A stretch of 64,000 nt of DNA from Devosia equisanguinis (GCF_900631955.1 NZ_UZWD01000031.1:1-64000), one strand, 5' to 3'; shown: positions 44,556 to 55,363, counted from the first letter of the stretch. Program-made: numbers and translations. The notes: generated by a model not told the origin, from the letters alone.

Positions 44556-45344
44556 ATGACTGCTACCGCCCGTTTTACCCTTGTCGCCGCCCTGCTTGCC
44601 GGCACCGCTTCGCTTGCCACCGCCGCCCATGCCGCCTCCGCCATCGGCCTTGTCGATGGCAAGACCCTGGTGATGTTTGATACCGAAACCCGCGCCGTCT
44701 CCGGCACCATGGACGTGACCGGCGTCGACGGTCTGGCCGGCATCGACGTTCGCCCCGCCGACAAGATGCTCTATGGCGTCACGCTTTCCGGCGATGTGGT
44801 CACCATCGACACCGCCACCGGTGCCGCCACCGTCAAGTCCACCCTGTCGGAAAAGCTCCCGAGTTTTGAAGGCGCCATTGTCGACTTCAATCCCATGGCC
44901 GACCGCCTGCGCCTGATGGGCACGGATGGCACCAATCACCGCGTCAATGTCGACGACGGCTCGGTGACCGTCGATGGTTCGCTGGCCTACGAGGCTGGTG
45001 ACATGCATGAAGGCGAGACGCCCGCCATCGTGGCGGCTGCCTATACCAATTCCATCGGCAAGCCCGAAGCCACCAAGATGTTCGACATCGATGCGACCAT
45101 CGTGGCGCTGGTGCAGCAGGTCGCGCCCAATGACGGTACGCTCAAGGCCATCGGCAAGCTCGGGGTCGAGGGTGGCAGCAGCTATGCCTTCGATATCTCG
45201 GCGACCGAAGACCTGACCAATACCGCTTATCTCGTGGTCGATAATGTGCTGCATACGGTGGATCTCGACAGCGGCGCGGCCAAGGCTTGGGGGGCTATCG
45301 AGGGCGTTGACGGTATGATCAGCGATATCGCCATCCTGCAGTAG
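44556..45344 (+). CDS. secreted DUF4394 domain protein occupying the murD position
   Basis: Exported protein of 262 residues. Signal peptide to about AAHAA-S (residue 26). The body follows the DUF4394 pattern: LVMFDTETRAVSGTMDVTGVDG, GIDVRPADKMLYGVT, FNPMADRLRLMGTDGTNHRVN, TKMFDIDA and TLKAIGKLGV, a beta-propeller-like repeat of unknown role. It shares nothing with Mur ligases. ATG 44556 has GAGGAG 7 bases upstream. It has hairpins before it (44382) and after it (45422), suggesting its own transcription unit dropped between mraY and ftsW. Confidence 0.85.
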   Translation: MTATARFTLVAALLAGTASLATAAHAASAIGLVDGKTLVMFDTETRAVSGTMDVTGVDGLAGIDVRPADKMLYGVTLSGDVVTIDTATGAATVKSTLSEKLPSFEGAIVDFNPMADRLRLMGTDGTNHRVNVDDGSVTVDGSLAYEAGDMHEGETPAIVAAAYTNSIGKPEATKMFDIDATIVALVQQVAPNDGTLKAIGKLGVEGGSSYAFDISATEDLTNTAYLVVDNVLHTVDLDSGAAKAWGAIEGVDGMISDIAILQ

Positions 45345-45421
45345 TGCTGGATCGGGGAGGGGCTTTCCGGCCTCCCTTCACATCGCTCCCCTGCCTCCCA
45401 GGAGCGATGGCTTGCGGTGAA

Positions 45422-45450
45422 CGCCTCGGGCTCTTGCCCGGGGCGTTTTC
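45422..45450 (+). terminator. intrinsic terminator after the DUF4394 gene
   Basis: CGCCTCGGGC 45422-45431 pairs with 45436-45445 with one wobble around TCTT and is followed by TTTTC. Transcription of ftsW must therefore depend on read-through or a promoter in 45450-45552. Confidence 0.75.
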
Positions 45451-45552
45451 GTCAGTGGCGCTGACTCGCAAAACGCGAAATCCCTTACCAAATCGGTAAC
45501 CATCGACGGTTACAATTCGATGCAGTTTGTATCGAGTACCAGTGTTGCGCCG

Positions 45553-46719
45553 ATGATGTTCTCCCGCGCCGAAAAAACCCCGCTGGCCGAGTGGTGGTGG
45601 TCGATTGATCGCGAATTGCTCGGCGCCCTGGTGCTGCTTCTGGCTTGCGGCATGGTGCTCAGCTTCGGCGCCAGCCCGCCGGTGGCCGAGCGCATCGGGC
45701 TCAACGAATGGTATTTCGTGCTTCGCCACGGGCTTTTCGTACTTCTCGCCATTCCCGTCATGCTGGCCACCTCCTTGCTCAGCCATCGCCAGGCGCGCTT
45801 TGCAGCGCTCGGCGTGCTGATCGTCATGACGCTGCTGTTATGGGCAACCTTGCGCTTCGGCACCGAAGTGAAGGGCGCGCGGCGCTGGATCACCATTGCC
45901 GGCCAGTCAGTGCAGCCCTCCGAATTCGTCAAGCCGGCCTTTGCCGTGATCGGCGCCTGGCTGTTCTCCGAATTCATGATCCATCGCAACGTGCCGGGGC
46001 GGACCCTGGCGACGATAATCATGCTGGCCATCGTCTCGGGCCTCTTGCTGCAGCCTGATATCGGCCAGACGGCGCTTGTCTTCGCCACCTGGGCGGTGCT
46101 GCTGTTCCTGTCCGGCATTTCCTGGTGGATCATTTTCGGCCTTGCCGGTGCGGCCGGTGGCCTGCTCTTCGGCGCCTATCTGTTCTTCCCGCACTTTGCC
46201 CGCCGCATCGATACCTTCATCAACCCTGATGGCGGCGGCAATACCTACCAGATCGACCGCGCCCTGCAGTCGCTGCTCGAGGGCGGCTGGTTCGGCCGGG
46301 GGCCGGGCGAGTCGATCGCCAAGAAGCTCATCCCCGACGCCCATGCCGACTATGTGTTCTCCGCCGCCGCCGGCGAATTCGGCATTCTGTTCTGCATGGG
46401 TCTCGTCGGCGTCATCGCCTTCATCGTGATCCGCGCCATGATCGCGGCCCAACGCCAGACCAGCCTGTTCGCGCGTCTTGCCGCATCGACAATCGCCATC
46501 CAGTTCGCCATGCAGTCCGGCATCAATCTTGCGGTGAATCTCAACCTCATCCCGCCCAAGGGCATGACGCTGCCATTCGTGTCCTATGGCGGCACGTCGA
46601 TGATTGCGGTCGCCTTTGCCATGGGCCTGATGCTGGCCTTTACCCGAACCAAGCCAGAGGAACGCATGGCCACCGGACTTCCCTCCTATCGCAGCGCCGT
46701 GGTCGCGCCCGCCGAATGA
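45553..46719 (+). CDS. ftsW: septal peptidoglycan polymerase FtsW
   Basis: SEDS-family glycosyltransferase of the divisome, about 388 residues with ten hydrophobic spans. It works with FtsI. Family marks are KGARRWI, QPSEFVKPAF (conserved Glu/Lys), QPDIGQTALVFATW (conserved Asp) and, toward the end, PPKGMTLPFVSYGGTSMIA. The start could be ATG 45520 or the ATG pair 45553/45556; relatives begin near MMFSRAEKTPLAEWWW. The stop overlaps murG by 4 bp. Confidence 0.95.
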   Translation: MMFSRAEKTPLAEWWWSIDRELLGALVLLLACGMVLSFGASPPVAERIGLNEWYFVLRHGLFVLLAIPVMLATSLLSHRQARFAALGVLIVMTLLLWATLRFGTEVKGARRWITIAGQSVQPSEFVKPAFAVIGAWLFSEFMIHRNVPGRTLATIIMLAIVSGLLLQPDIGQTALVFATWAVLLFLSGISWWIIFGLAGAAGGLLFGAYLFFPHFARRIDTFINPDGGGNTYQIDRALQSLLEGGWFGRGPGESIAKKLIPDAHADYVFSAAAGEFGILFCMGLVGVIAFIVIRAMIAAQRQTSLFARLAASTIAIQFAMQSGINLAVNLNLIPPKGMTLPFVSYGGTSMIAVAFAMGLMLAFTRTKPEERMATGLPSYRSAVVAPAE

Positions 46720-47834
46720 AGACCTTCGTTCTCATGGCCGGCGGCACGGGTGGACATCTCTTCCCGGCCATGGCCCTTGCGCAGGAACTGATCCGCCGCG
46801 GCCATGCCGTGGAGCTGATGACCGATCATCGCGTCGAGAGCTATGGCGCCGATTTTCCGGCCCGCCAGATCCACATCATTCCCGCCGCCACGCCCTCGCT
46901 CAGCAATCCGGTGAAATTCGTCGGCGCCGGCTTCACCATCCTGCGTGGTGTCGCCACCGCCCTGGGCAAGCTGCGCAAGACGCGGCCGGACGCGGTTATC
47001 GGCTTTGGTGGCTATCCCACTTTTCCGCCGTTTATCGCTGCCAGCCTGCTCGGTATTCCGGGTATCCTGCACGAGCAGAATGCGGTGATGGGTCGGGCCA
47101 ATCGGGCGCTCACCCGTTTTGCCGATGTGCTGGCGCTGAGCTTTGCCAAGACGCGCTTTGCCGATGCGGCCTCGCTCGAAAAGATCGTCACCGGCAATCC
47201 CGTGCGCGACCGGGTGCGGCCGCTGGCCGGCCGTCCCTATCCGCTGCTCGATGATCGCGGCACCATCCGTCTCGTCGTCACCGGCGGCAGCCAGGGCGCG
47301 CGGGTGCTGTCGGACCTGGTGCCGGCCGCCATCGCCCTCTTGCCCGACGCTTTGCGCAATCGCCTCCAGATCGTGCAGCAGGCCCGGCCCGAGGATATCG
47401 ACCGGGTGGCCGAGAGCTACCGCCAGTCGCGCACCAGCGTGTCGCTGGCCAGCTTTATCGGCGATCTTCCGGATCGGATCGCCGATGCCCATCTGGTGAT
47501 CTGCCGGGCAGGGGCCTCCACCATTACCGAGCTTGCAGTGATCGGCCGTCCGGCCATCCTGATCCCGCTGCCGGGCGCTCTCGATTCCGACCAGAAGTAC
47601 AATGCCCTGTTCCTGCAGGAGGGCGGCGGAGGCTGGATGGAAGAGCAGGCCACGCTTTCACCGCAATCGCTTGCCACTCGCCTGACCGAACTGCTGACCG
47701 ACCCGCCGCGCCTGGCCGCGGCTGCATCGGCCGCCCGCGCCTTGGGCCAGCCCCGCGCCGTGGAAAAGCTGGCCGACCTCGCCGAACTGCTGGCCGGCCG
47801 AAATACCCAGATCGAAGGAAGACAATTATCATGA
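46716..47834 (+). CDS. murG: UDP-GlcNAc:lipid I transferase MurG
   Basis: Peripheral membrane glycosyltransferase of 372 residues making lipid II. Gly-rich loop [51 protein letters not shown] and the donor-binding [22 protein letters not shown]. Coupled by ATGA overlaps to ftsW and murC. Confidence 0.96.
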   Translation: MKTFVLMAGGTGGHLFPAMALAQELIRRGHAVELMTDHRVESYGADFPARQIHIIPAATPSLSNPVKFVGAGFTILRGVATALGKLRKTRPDAVIGFGGYPTFPPFIAASLLGIPGILHEQNAVMGRANRALTRFADVLALSFAKTRFADAASLEKIVTGNPVRDRVRPLAGRPYPLLDDRGTIRLVVTGGSQGARVLSDLVPAAIALLPDALRNRLQIVQQARPEDIDRVAESYRQSRTSVSLASFIGDLPDRIADAHLVICRAGASTITELAVIGRPAILIPLPGALDSDQKYNALFLQEGGGGWMEEQATLSPQSLATRLTELLTDPPRLAAAASAARALGQPRAVEKLADLAELLAGRNTQIEGRQLS

Positions 47835-49252
47835 AGATGCCGCGTAACATGGGTCCGGTGCATTTCATCGGCATTGGCGGCATCGGCATGAGCGGTATCG
47901 CCGAAATCCTGCACAACCAGGGCTATACGGTCCAAGGTTCGGACGCCTCAGCCAATCCCAATGTGCAGCGCCTGCGCGACATGGGGATCAAGGTCGAGAT
48001 CGGCCAGAGCGGCGACAATCTCGGTCAGGCCGAAGTCGTCGTCGTCTCCTCCGCCATCCGCAAGGACAATCCCGAACTGGTTGCCGCCCGCGCCAAGGCT
48101 TTGCCCATCGTGCGGCGTGCCGAGATGCTGGCCGAGATCATGCGCTTCAAGACCGCCATCGCCATTGGCGGCACCCATGGCAAGACCACGACCACGACGC
48201 TGGTCGCCACGCTCCTCGACGCCGGCAATCTCGATCCCACCGTCATCAATGGCGGCATCATCAATGCCTATGGCACCAATGCCCGCCTGGGCGCCGGTGA
48301 ATGGATGGTGGTGGAAGCGGACGAGAGCGACGGCACCTTCGTCAAGCTGCCCGCCGACGTTGCCGTGGTGACCAATATCGACCCCGAGCATCTCGACCAC
48401 TATGGCGATTTCGATGGGGTCAAAAAGGCCTTCCACCAGTTCGTCGAAAACGTGCCCTTCTACGGCTTCGCGGTCATGTGCCTCGACCACCCGATCGTGC
48501 AGTCGCTGGTCGGCGATATCCGCGACCGCCGCGTCATCACCTATGGCCGCAATCCGCAGGCCGATGTGCGCCTCGTCGATCTCGAAAATCATGACGGCAT
48601 CCAGCATTTCGCCGTCGAAATCCGCGACCGTATCCGCCAGACGCAATTGCGCATCGACGGGCTGCAATTGCCGATGCCGGGCGTGCATAATGCGCTCAAC
48701 GCCACCGCCGCCATTGCCGTGGCCGACCAGTTGCATGTCCCCGCCGAAGCCATCCGCAAGGGTCTCAAGGGCTTTACCGGGGTGAAGCGCCGCTTCACCA
48801 AGACCGGCGAGGCCGGCGGCGTCACCGTCATCGATGATTACGGCCATCACCCGGTCGAGATTGCCGCCGTGCTCAAGGCCGCCCGCCAGTCGGCGCGCGG
48901 TGAGGTCATCGCCGTGGTGCAGCCACACCGCTTCTCGCGCGTCCACGATCTGTTCGACGATTTCGCCGCCTGCTTCAACGATGCCGATACCGTCATCGTC
49001 GCGCCGATCTATGCCGCCGGCGAACAGCCACTTCCCGGTGTCACCCATGAGGAACTGGTCAACCGCATCCGCGCCCGCGGCCATCGCGATGCCCGCGTGC
49101 TCGATAGCCAGGAAGCCCTGGCGCCGCTGCTCGCCTCGCGCGTCAACGAGGGCGATTATGTCGTGTGCCTCGGTGCCGGCAACATCACTCAATGGGCCGC
49201 CGCACTGCCGGGCGAATTGGAAGCGCTGATGGGGGTGGGAGCCACCTCATGA
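47831..49252 (+). CDS. murC: UDP-MurNAc:L-alanine ligase MurC
   Basis: First Mur ligase, 473 residues. N-terminal [20 protein letters not shown] loop [42 protein letters not shown] and the C-terminal [14 protein letters not shown] with QPHRFSR. Starts within the murG stop. Its stop overlaps ddl directly, so the murB gene that usually follows is not here. Confidence 0.97.
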   Translation: MKMPRNMGPVHFIGIGGIGMSGIAEILHNQGYTVQGSDASANPNVQRLRDMGIKVEIGQSGDNLGQAEVVVVSSAIRKDNPELVAARAKALPIVRRAEMLAEIMRFKTAIAIGGTHGKTTTTTLVATLLDAGNLDPTVINGGIINAYGTNARLGAGEWMVVEADESDGTFVKLPADVAVVTNIDPEHLDHYGDFDGVKKAFHQFVENVPFYGFAVMCLDHPIVQSLVGDIRDRRVITYGRNPQADVRLVDLENHDGIQHFAVEIRDRIRQTQLRIDGLQLPMPGVHNALNATAAIAVADQLHVPAEAIRKGLKGFTGVKRRFTKTGEAGGVTVIDDYGHHPVEIAAVLKAARQSARGEVIAVVQPHRFSRVHDLFDDFAACFNDADTVIVAPIYAAGEQPLPGVTHEELVNRIRARGHRDARVLDSQEALAPLLASRVNEGDYVVCLGAGNITQWAAALPGELEALMGVGATS

Positions 49253-50169
49253 CAAAACATGTCGCCGTCCTGATGGGTGGGCTCTCCAATGAGCGCCCGG
49301 TATCGCTGAGTTCGGGCAAGGGCTGTGCCGAGGCGCTGCGCCGCGCCGGTTATCGGGTGACCGAGGTCGATGTCGGCTACGACATTGCCGAACGCCTGCG
49401 CGCGCTTCAGCCCGATGTCGCCTTCAATGCCCTGCATGGCCGCTTTGGCGAGGACGGGACCATCCAGGGCGTGCTGGAATTTCTGCGCATTCCCTATACC
49501 CATTCTGGCGTGCTGGCCTCGGCCTTGGCGCTGGACAAGCACCAGGCCAAGATCATGCTCAAGGCCGCCGGCATTCCGGTCACCGATCACGTGATCGCCG
49601 GCCGCGCCGAAGTGGGCCGGGCCCATGTCATGAAGCCGCCCTATGTGGTCAAGCCCATCGCCGATGGCTCGAGCTTCGGCGTCTTGATCGTCAAGGCCGA
49701 CCAGTCCCATCCGCCGCAGGAAATCCTGGGTGCTGATTGGGATGGCGGCGAGACGCTGATGGTCGAGCGCTATATTCCCGGCCGCGAACTGACCTGCGCC
49801 GTGATGGGCGGGGTGGCACTGCCGGTGACCGAGATCGTCACCGACCTGGCCTTCTACAATTATGAGGCGAAGTATTCTGCCGGTGGATCACATCACGTGT
49901 TACCGGCGCAGATTTCACCGAAAATTTACGACAAAGTCCAAAAGATGAGCCTGATGGCGCATGAAGCGCTGGGCTGTCGCGGCATCACGCGCACCGACTT
50001 CCGGTACAATGATGCGGCGGGCGAAGATGGCGAGCTTGTCTGTCTGGAAATCAACACCCAGCCGGGCATGACCCCCACCTCGCTGGCGCCCGAGCAGGCG
50101 CTGCATGCGGGCCACTCCTTTGAGGATCTGGTCTCCTGGATGGTGGAGGACGCGAGTTGCAACAGGTAA
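49249..50169 (+). CDS. ddl: D-alanine-D-alanine ligase
   Basis: ATP-grasp enzyme of 306 residues making D-Ala-D-Ala for MurF. Marks are [67 protein letters not shown], the metal and phosphate contacts in FRYND and [14 protein letters not shown]. This is the DdlB type found in dcw clusters. ATG 49249 overlaps murC by 4 bp and its end overlaps ftsQ by 13 bp. Confidence 0.96.
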   Translation: MTKHVAVLMGGLSNERPVSLSSGKGCAEALRRAGYRVTEVDVGYDIAERLRALQPDVAFNALHGRFGEDGTIQGVLEFLRIPYTHSGVLASALALDKHQAKIMLKAAGIPVTDHVIAGRAEVGRAHVMKPPYVVKPIADGSSFGVLIVKADQSHPPQEILGADWDGGETLMVERYIPGRELTCAVMGGVALPVTEIVTDLAFYNYEAKYSAGGSHHVLPAQISPKIYDKVQKMSLMAHEALGCRGITRTDFRYNDAAGEDGELVCLEINTQPGMTPTSLAPEQALHAGHSFEDLVSWMVEDASCNR

Positions 50170-51035
50170 AGAGCGAGGCTTTTCTCGCCGGAGCGCGGAT
50201 GGTCGATCCCCGCGCACTGCCTGTTCCTGCCCGGCCGCAGCGGCAGCGGCTGGCGGGGCGTTTTACGCGCATCCGCGTGCTGCATGGCCGTGCCATCCGC
50301 CGTGGCCTGTGGATCGCCGCCGCTCTTGTGGGCGCCTTGACGCTTTATCAGGTGCGCGAACCGATCGGTGCCTTTGCCGGTACCCTTGGAACGCTCGCGC
50401 AAGGCGAGTTTGCCGAAGCCGGCATGGCCATTGGCGAGATTTCGATCACCGGGCAGACACTGACCTCCGAGCAGGCGATCTTCGACGCGCTGGGCATTCA
50501 GCCCAATGCCTCGACCCTAGCCTTCGACGTGGAAGCGGCCCGCCAGCGTGTCGCGCAATTGCCGGCCGTCGATACGGTCAGCGTCCGCAAGACCTATCCT
50601 GGCGATGTGTCGGTGGTGATTGCCGAGAAAATCCCGGTCGCCCGCTGGCGGGTTGATGGCGTCACCTTCGTCATCGACGGGGCAGGCGAGCAGATCGGCG
50701 AGGATCGTGGCGCTTACAGTGACCTGCCGCTGGTGATCGGCGACGGCGCCGCTGACGATGCGCTGGCCATGATCCGGGCGCTCGATGGTTTCCCGCATCT
50801 GCGCAATGGCCTCGTGGCGCTGTCCCGTATCGCCGACCGGCGCTGGGACATGATCTACGACACCGGCCTCCGGGTGCAGCTGCCCGAGCAAGGCGTGGCG
50901 CAGGCCCTGCGCAAGCTCACCTCTTATCAGAACGAATTCCAACTGCTCGACCGCGATGTCAGCATCATCGATCTGCGGATCGACACCATCGTGGCCGTGC
51001 GCCCCAACAAGACCGAAGACACCGAAAAATCATGA
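50157..51035 (+). CDS. ftsQ: division protein FtsQ
   Basis: Bitopic divisome scaffold of 292 residues. Cytoplasmic N-terminus to ~40, one membrane span at ~42-62 ([18 protein letters not shown]), a periplasmic POTRA domain ([20 protein letters not shown] to about [14 protein letters not shown]), then the beta domain. The start is TTG 50157, inside the ddl gene, supported by GGAGG seven bases upstream. The next in-frame ATG (50199) is also possible. Overlaps ftsA by 4 bp. Confidence 0.92.
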   Translation: MQQVKSEAFLAGARMVDPRALPVPARPQRQRLAGRFTRIRVLHGRAIRRGLWIAAALVGALTLYQVREPIGAFAGTLGTLAQGEFAEAGMAIGEISITGQTLTSEQAIFDALGIQPNASTLAFDVEAARQRVAQLPAVDTVSVRKTYPGDVSVVIAEKIPVARWRVDGVTFVIDGAGEQIGEDRGAYSDLPLVIGDGAADDALAMIRALDGFPHLRNGLVALSRIADRRWDMIYDTGLRVQLPEQGVAQALRKLTSYQNEFQLLDRDVSIIDLRIDTIVAVRPNKTEDTEKS

Positions 51036-52345
51036 TGACCGATGCGATGACCTCACGGCTCCGCCCCGTTCTGCCGGGCAAGACCACCCTGGTGGCCGTG
51101 CTGGACATCGGCTCGACCAAGATCTGCTGCGTCATCGCCCGCCTCACGCCCCGCGCCGAGGGCAAGGCACTGCGCGGACGCACCCATCAGGCCGAGGTGA
51201 TCGGTTTCGGCTATGGCCCGTCTTCCGGCGTCAAGAGCGGTGTCGTCACCGATATCGAAAAGGCCGAGCAGGCGATCCGCACCGTGGTCGGCATGGCCGA
51301 GCGCGCTGCCGGTCTGACGCTGGAATCCGTCCTGGTCAACGTCACTGCCGGTCGGCTGGGTTCCGAAACCTTCTCCGCTGCCGTGTCGCTCGACGGGCAG
51401 GAGGTCGAGAAGGCCGATATCGTGCGCGTGCTCAAGGCGGTCAATTCCCGCTCGGTGCGCCCGGAACGTTCGATCATCCATGCATTGCCGATCGGTTACG
51501 CCTTGGATGGCCAGAAGGGCATTCGCGACCCCCATGGCATGGTGGGCGAAAAGCTCGGTGTCGACGTCGCGGTGATTTCGGCCGAGACGCTGGCCATGCG
51601 CAATCTGGAACTGGTGCTGCATCGCTGCCACCTGCAGATCGAGGCGCTGGTCGCCACCCCCTATGCTTCGGGTCTCGCCACCCTTGTCGATGACGAAGCG
51701 CAACTGGGCGTTGCCTGCATCGACTTTGGCGGCGCCACGACGACCGTTTCGGTCTTCAACGATGGCCATATGGTCTATGCCGATGCCATCGCCATTGGCG
51801 GACATCACCTGACCCTCGATATCGCGCGCCAGCTCTCGGTCAGCGTCGCCGATGCCGAACGGCTCAAGACGTTGCATGGTTCGGTCCTGCCGGGCCAGGC
51901 CGATGAGCGCGAGATGATCCCGATCCAGCCGGTCGGGGCCAGCCATGACGAGGCGCCAGGGCAGGTGGCCCGTTCGGTGCTGACCCGCATCATGCGACCG
52001 CGCATCGAGGAAATCCTTACCGCGGTGCGCGACCGCATGCAGGCCACCGGCATGATGGATGTCTGCGGCCGCCGCTTCGTGCTCACCGGTGGGGCCAGCG
52101 AAATGACGGGCCTGCCTGAAGTCGCCCGCCGCACACTGGCGCGCAATGTGCGCAATGGCCGGCCCATGGGCATTGCCGGCCTGCCCGAGATCGCCAAGGG
52201 CGCTGCCTTTGCCAGCGTCGCCGGCATGCTCATCTATCCGCAGGTCTGCAGCCAGGAATATGCCGAGCCGCGCGGCACCCGTAAGCTTACCGGTACCGAT
52301 GGCTATTTCGCACGCGTCGGCAACTGGCTGCGCACGAGCTTCTGA
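51032..52345 (+). CDS. ftsA: division protein FtsA
   Basis: Actin-like membrane tether of the Z ring, 437 residues. Phosphate 1 motif VAVLDIGSTKICCVIA, IDFGGATTTVSVF (phosphate 2) and VLTGGASEMTGLPEVA (adenosine loop). The 1C domain replaces actin subdomain 1B. The C-terminal YFARVGNWLRTSF fits the amphipathic membrane-targeting helix. Coupled to ftsQ by ATGA. Confidence 0.96.
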   Translation: MMTDAMTSRLRPVLPGKTTLVAVLDIGSTKICCVIARLTPRAEGKALRGRTHQAEVIGFGYGPSSGVKSGVVTDIEKAEQAIRTVVGMAERAAGLTLESVLVNVTAGRLGSETFSAAVSLDGQEVEKADIVRVLKAVNSRSVRPERSIIHALPIGYALDGQKGIRDPHGMVGEKLGVDVAVISAETLAMRNLELVLHRCHLQIEALVATPYASGLATLVDDEAQLGVACIDFGGATTTVSVFNDGHMVYADAIAIGGHHLTLDIARQLSVSVADAERLKTLHGSVLPGQADEREMIPIQPVGASHDEAPGQVARSVLTRIMRPRIEEILTAVRDRMQATGMMDVCGRRFVLTGGASEMTGLPEVARRTLARNVRNGRPMGIAGLPEIAKGAAFASVAGMLIYPQVCSQEYAEPRGTRKLTGTDGYFARVGNWLRTSF

Positions 52346-52407
52346 TTTTTTTTGACGGTTCGCTGGTCTTGAGCCGCGCATGCTCGGGCGCGGGCGGCCT
52401 TTCATGG

Positions 52408-52494
52408 TTAACGCTTCCTGAATGCGTAACGCCCCGATGTCGCATTTTGCCTTTTCGTTAACGCGAAGGCTTCAATTGTTAGGACGCGGTTAAC
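52408..52494. promoter_or_regulatory. ftsZ promoter region with CtrA-like boxes
   Basis: Three GTTAAC motifs lie at 52407-52412, 52457-52462 and 52489-52494. TTAA-N7-TGAA is at 52408-52422 and TTAG-N7-TTAAC at 52479-52494; each is one base from the CtrA consensus TTAA-N7-TTAAC. The second box ends 47 bp before the ftsZ start. In Caulobacter CtrA controls ftsZ timing; regulation here is inferred. Confidence 0.6.
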
Positions 52495-52541
52495 GAATTG
52501 GAGGGTAAATCTTAATCAACCACGCCACTATGGGGCCATTT

Positions 52542-54206
52542 ATGACCATCAACCTCACCATCCCGGACATTCAGGAACTCAAGCCCCGCATCACCGTGTT
52601 CGGTGTCGGCGGTGGTGGCGGCAACGCCGTTAACAACATGATCGAATCCGGCCTGGACGGTGTCGATTTCGTCGTCGCCAATACCGACGCACAGGCGCTT
52701 TCCCTCAGCAAGGCACAGCGAATCATTCAGCTCGGCGTCGGTGTCACCGAAGGCCTGGGCGCCGGCTCGCACCCGGAAGTGGGTCGCGCTGCAGCCGAGG
52801 AAAGCTGGGACGAGATCAACGACCATCTCAGCGGTTCGCACATGGTGTTCATCACTGCCGGCATGGGCGGTGGCACGGGCACTGGCGCAGCACCCGTCGT
52901 GGCGCGCGCCGCTCGCGAGCAGGGCATCCTGACGGTTGGCGTGGTGACCAAGCCGTTTAATTTCGAAGGCAACCGCCGCAGCCGTCTGGCCGAGGACGGG
53001 ATCGATGAGCTGCATCGCCATGTCGATACGCTGATCGTCATTCCGAACCAGAACCTGTTCCGCGTCGCCAATGAGAAAACCACCTTCGCCGACGCTTTCG
53101 CGATGGCCGACCAGGTGCTGTTCTCCGGCGTGGCCTGCATCACCGACCTCATGGTCAAGGAAGGCCTGATCAACCTCGACTTCGCCGACGTGCGCGCCGT
53201 CATGCGCGGCATGGGCAAGGCGATGATGGGCACCGGCGAAGCCTCTGGTGAAGATCGCGCCCGCCACGCCGCCGAGGCTGCCATTGCCAACCCGCTGCTC
53301 GACGATGTGTCGATGCACGGCGCTCGTGGCCTGCTGATCTCTATCACCGGCGGTCCGGACCTGACCCTTTACGAAGTCGACGAAGCGGCCAGCCGCATCC
53401 GCGAGGAAGTCGACGTGGACGCCAATATCATTCTCGGCGCCACCTACGATCCGAACCTCAACGGCACGATCCGCGTGTCCGTCGTGGCCACAGGCACCGA
53501 CGCCACCATGGTCCAGGCGCTCGAGCCGGCCAAGCCGCATGCTTCGCGCACCCCGCTTTCGGTCAAGCGCCATGTGCCCGTTGAGCCGACCCGTTCGGTC
53601 GTGCCGCCGGCTCCCGAGCCGGTCATTGCCGAGGTCGAAGAGATCGGCCAGCAGGTGGAAGCCGCCGTTGCCGAGGCCTTTGCCGCCCAGCGCCCGCTGC
53701 AGCAGTCCATGCTCGAAGATGACGGCGTTTTCGTCGAGCCCTATACCCCGGCCGCCGAAATCCATCACGAGCCCGAAGAGGTTCAGATGGTCGAAGAACA
53801 GCCGATTCCGAGCGTCTATGTGCCCTCGCACGCAGCCCGCCCCGAAGGTCAGCGCCGCATGCCGCGCACCGAGGAGCTTCCGGCTGTTGCGCGCCGGACA
53901 CAGGACGCGCAGGAACGTCATGAGGCTGAACCGCGAAATGCCCGTGCCCTGTTCAAGCGCCTGGCGTCCAATGTCGGCCTGAACCTGGGTCAGCAGGCCG
54001 CTGAAACCCGTCAGGAGCCCCGCACTTCGACCGCCGACGACGCCGCTGCCCGCAGCGCGATTGAGGCCGGTGGTGCAAGGGCTTCGCGGGTTCCGCCCGC
54101 TAGCGAAGGCGCTCGTGGCACCCTCGATAACCAAGGTCGCCAGCCGGCTCAGCCGCAGCAGAAGGATCACCTGGAGATCCCGGCCTTCCTGCGCAAGCAC
54201 GGTTAA
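52542..54206 (+). CDS. ftsZ: division GTPase FtsZ
   Basis: Tubulin homologue forming the Z ring, 554 residues. The GTPase half (residues ~10-315) has [14 protein letters not shown], the signature [13 protein letters not shown] and the catalytic T7 loop NLDFADV. A long linker rich in Pro, Glu and Ala (~320-540) precedes the C-terminal peptide [11 protein letters not shown] that binds FtsA. The long linker is typical of Hyphomicrobiales, compared with about 50 residues in E. coli. ATG 52542 is preferred over 52530 because TGGGG stands before it. A strong terminator follows. Confidence 0.97.
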   Translation: MTINLTIPDIQELKPRITVFGVGGGGGNAVNNMIESGLDGVDFVVANTDAQALSLSKAQRIIQLGVGVTEGLGAGSHPEVGRAAAEESWDEINDHLSGSHMVFITAGMGGGTGTGAAPVVARAAREQGILTVGVVTKPFNFEGNRRSRLAEDGIDELHRHVDTLIVIPNQNLFRVANEKTTFADAFAMADQVLFSGVACITDLMVKEGLINLDFADVRAVMRGMGKAMMGTGEASGEDRARHAAEAAIANPLLDDVSMHGARGLLISITGGPDLTLYEVDEAASRIREEVDVDANIILGATYDPNLNGTIRVSVVATGTDATMVQALEPAKPHASRTPLSVKRHVPVEPTRSVVPPAPEPVIAEVEEIGQQVEAAVAEAFAAQRPLQQSMLEDDGVFVEPYTPAAEIHHEPEEVQMVEEQPIPSVYVPSHAARPEGQRRMPRTEELPAVARRTQDAQERHEAEPRNARALFKRLASNVGLNLGQQAAETRQEPRTSTADDAAARSAIEAGGARASRVPPASEGARGTLDNQGRQPAQPQQKDHLEIPAFLRKHG

Positions 54207-54234
54207 TTCCCTGTAAAGGAAACCCTGAAACATG

Positions 54235-54266
54235 ACTCGGCGCGGCTTTCGCGCCGAGTTTTTTTT
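54235..54266 (+). terminator. strong intrinsic terminator of ftsZ
   Basis: ACTCGGCGCG 54235-54244 pairs with 54250-54259 around GCTTT and is followed by eight T. lpxC therefore needs its own promoter or read-through. Confidence 0.92.
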
Positions 54267-54314
54267 AGCTAGGTGTTTGGCGAGCGTGAATGTTCGGCGG
54301 AGTATCCCTACAGT

Positions 54315-55271
54315 ATGAACAAGCTTTCGACACGCCAGCGCACGCTCGCCGGTGAGATCAAGTTCGCCGGTTACGGTGTGCACAGCGCCCAGCCGGTTAC
54401 CCTCGTCATCGGTCCAGCCGCTCCCGACAGCGGCTACCTCATTCGCCGCGAGATCGGCGAAAACAGCTTTACCCAGCCCGTTCCTGTCCACTTCTCCCGC
54501 GTCAGCCGCACCACGCTGTGTACCACGCTCGACCTGGGCGACAGCGTCAGCGCTGCCACGGTGGAGCACGTCACCTCCGCCCTCTCCGGCATGGGCGTCG
54601 ACAATGCGCTGATCACGCTGGACGGGCCGGAATGCCCGATCATGGATGGCAGCGCCTATCCCTTCGCCACCGCGATTCTCGAGGTTGGCCTCGAAATCCA
54701 GCCGGCGCAGAAGAAATTCCTCAAGGTCATGCGCGCCGTCACCGTGCGCAACAATGACGCCTTCGCCGCGCTCGAGCCCTATAATGGCCGGGCACTCGAC
54801 CTTGAGATCGACTTCGACTCCAAGGTCATCGGCCGCCAGCGCATGATTTTCGACTGGACGCCGCGCCGCTATTTCGAGGACGTGTCGCGCGCCCGCACCT
54901 TCGGTTTCGCCCGCGACGCCAAGATTTTGCGCCAGGCCGGCTATGCCCTGGGCTCCAGCCTCGACAATTCCATCACCGTGCATGAGGATCGTATCCTCAA
55001 TCCCGGCGGGCTGCGCTTCGAAGACGAATTCGTCCGGCACAAGCTGCTCGACGCCATTGGTGATCTGTCGCTGGGCGGCATGGCGATCTGGGGCCGTTTC
55101 CGCTCCTACAAGGGTGGACATGCGCTCAATGCCCATGTTTTGGCCGGTCTCTTTTCCAGCGAAGCCAATTATGAGATAGTCACGGCCGATGAGCTGCCGC
55201 TGGAATTCGAGGCCTTCGATGACCAGCCGGACGGCTTGGAGGTTCATCACTATCTGCGGTCCGTGCGCTGA
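54315..55271 (+). CDS. lpxC: UDP-3-O-acyl-N-acetylglucosamine deacetylase LpxC
   Basis: Zn-dependent enzyme for the committed step of lipid A synthesis, 318 residues. QRTLAGEIKFAGYGVHSAQPV, the zinc ligand in TVEHVTSAL, DGPECPIMDGSA, and the second zinc site HKLLDAIGDLSL with GHALNAHVLAGL. GGAG lies 12 bases before ATG 54315, a long spacing; an ATG at 54273 is also in frame. The usual dcw-end position is kept. Confidence 0.96.
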   Translation: MNKLSTRQRTLAGEIKFAGYGVHSAQPVTLVIGPAAPDSGYLIRREIGENSFTQPVPVHFSRVSRTTLCTTLDLGDSVSAATVEHVTSALSGMGVDNALITLDGPECPIMDGSAYPFATAILEVGLEIQPAQKKFLKVMRAVTVRNNDAFAALEPYNGRALDLEIDFDSKVIGRQRMIFDWTPRRYFEDVSRARTFGFARDAKILRQAGYALGSSLDNSITVHEDRILNPGGLRFEDEFVRHKLLDAIGDLSLGGMAIWGRFRSYKGGHALNAHVLAGLFSSEANYEIVTADELPLEFEAFDDQPDGLEVHHYLRSVR

Positions 55272-55363
55272 TCCGGTCTTCCGGCCCTCGGCGACGCCAC
55301 AGTTTTGATCCATTTGCTAATTACGCCGCAGCCCAATGCGGTATTTGAGGAACGGGGCAGTTC

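Noticed and set aside
44556..45344. The gene between mraY and ftsW as a degraded or divergent murD
   Set aside because: It has a signal peptide and DUF4394 motifs and lacks any Mur ligase ATP-binding or substrate motif.
52512..55313. A 933-codon open frame on the minus strand across ftsZ and lpxC
   Set aside because: It runs antisense to two unmistakable genes and reads as low-complexity Gly/Asp/His/Val sequence with no domain. Long antisense frames are a side effect of high GC at third positions.
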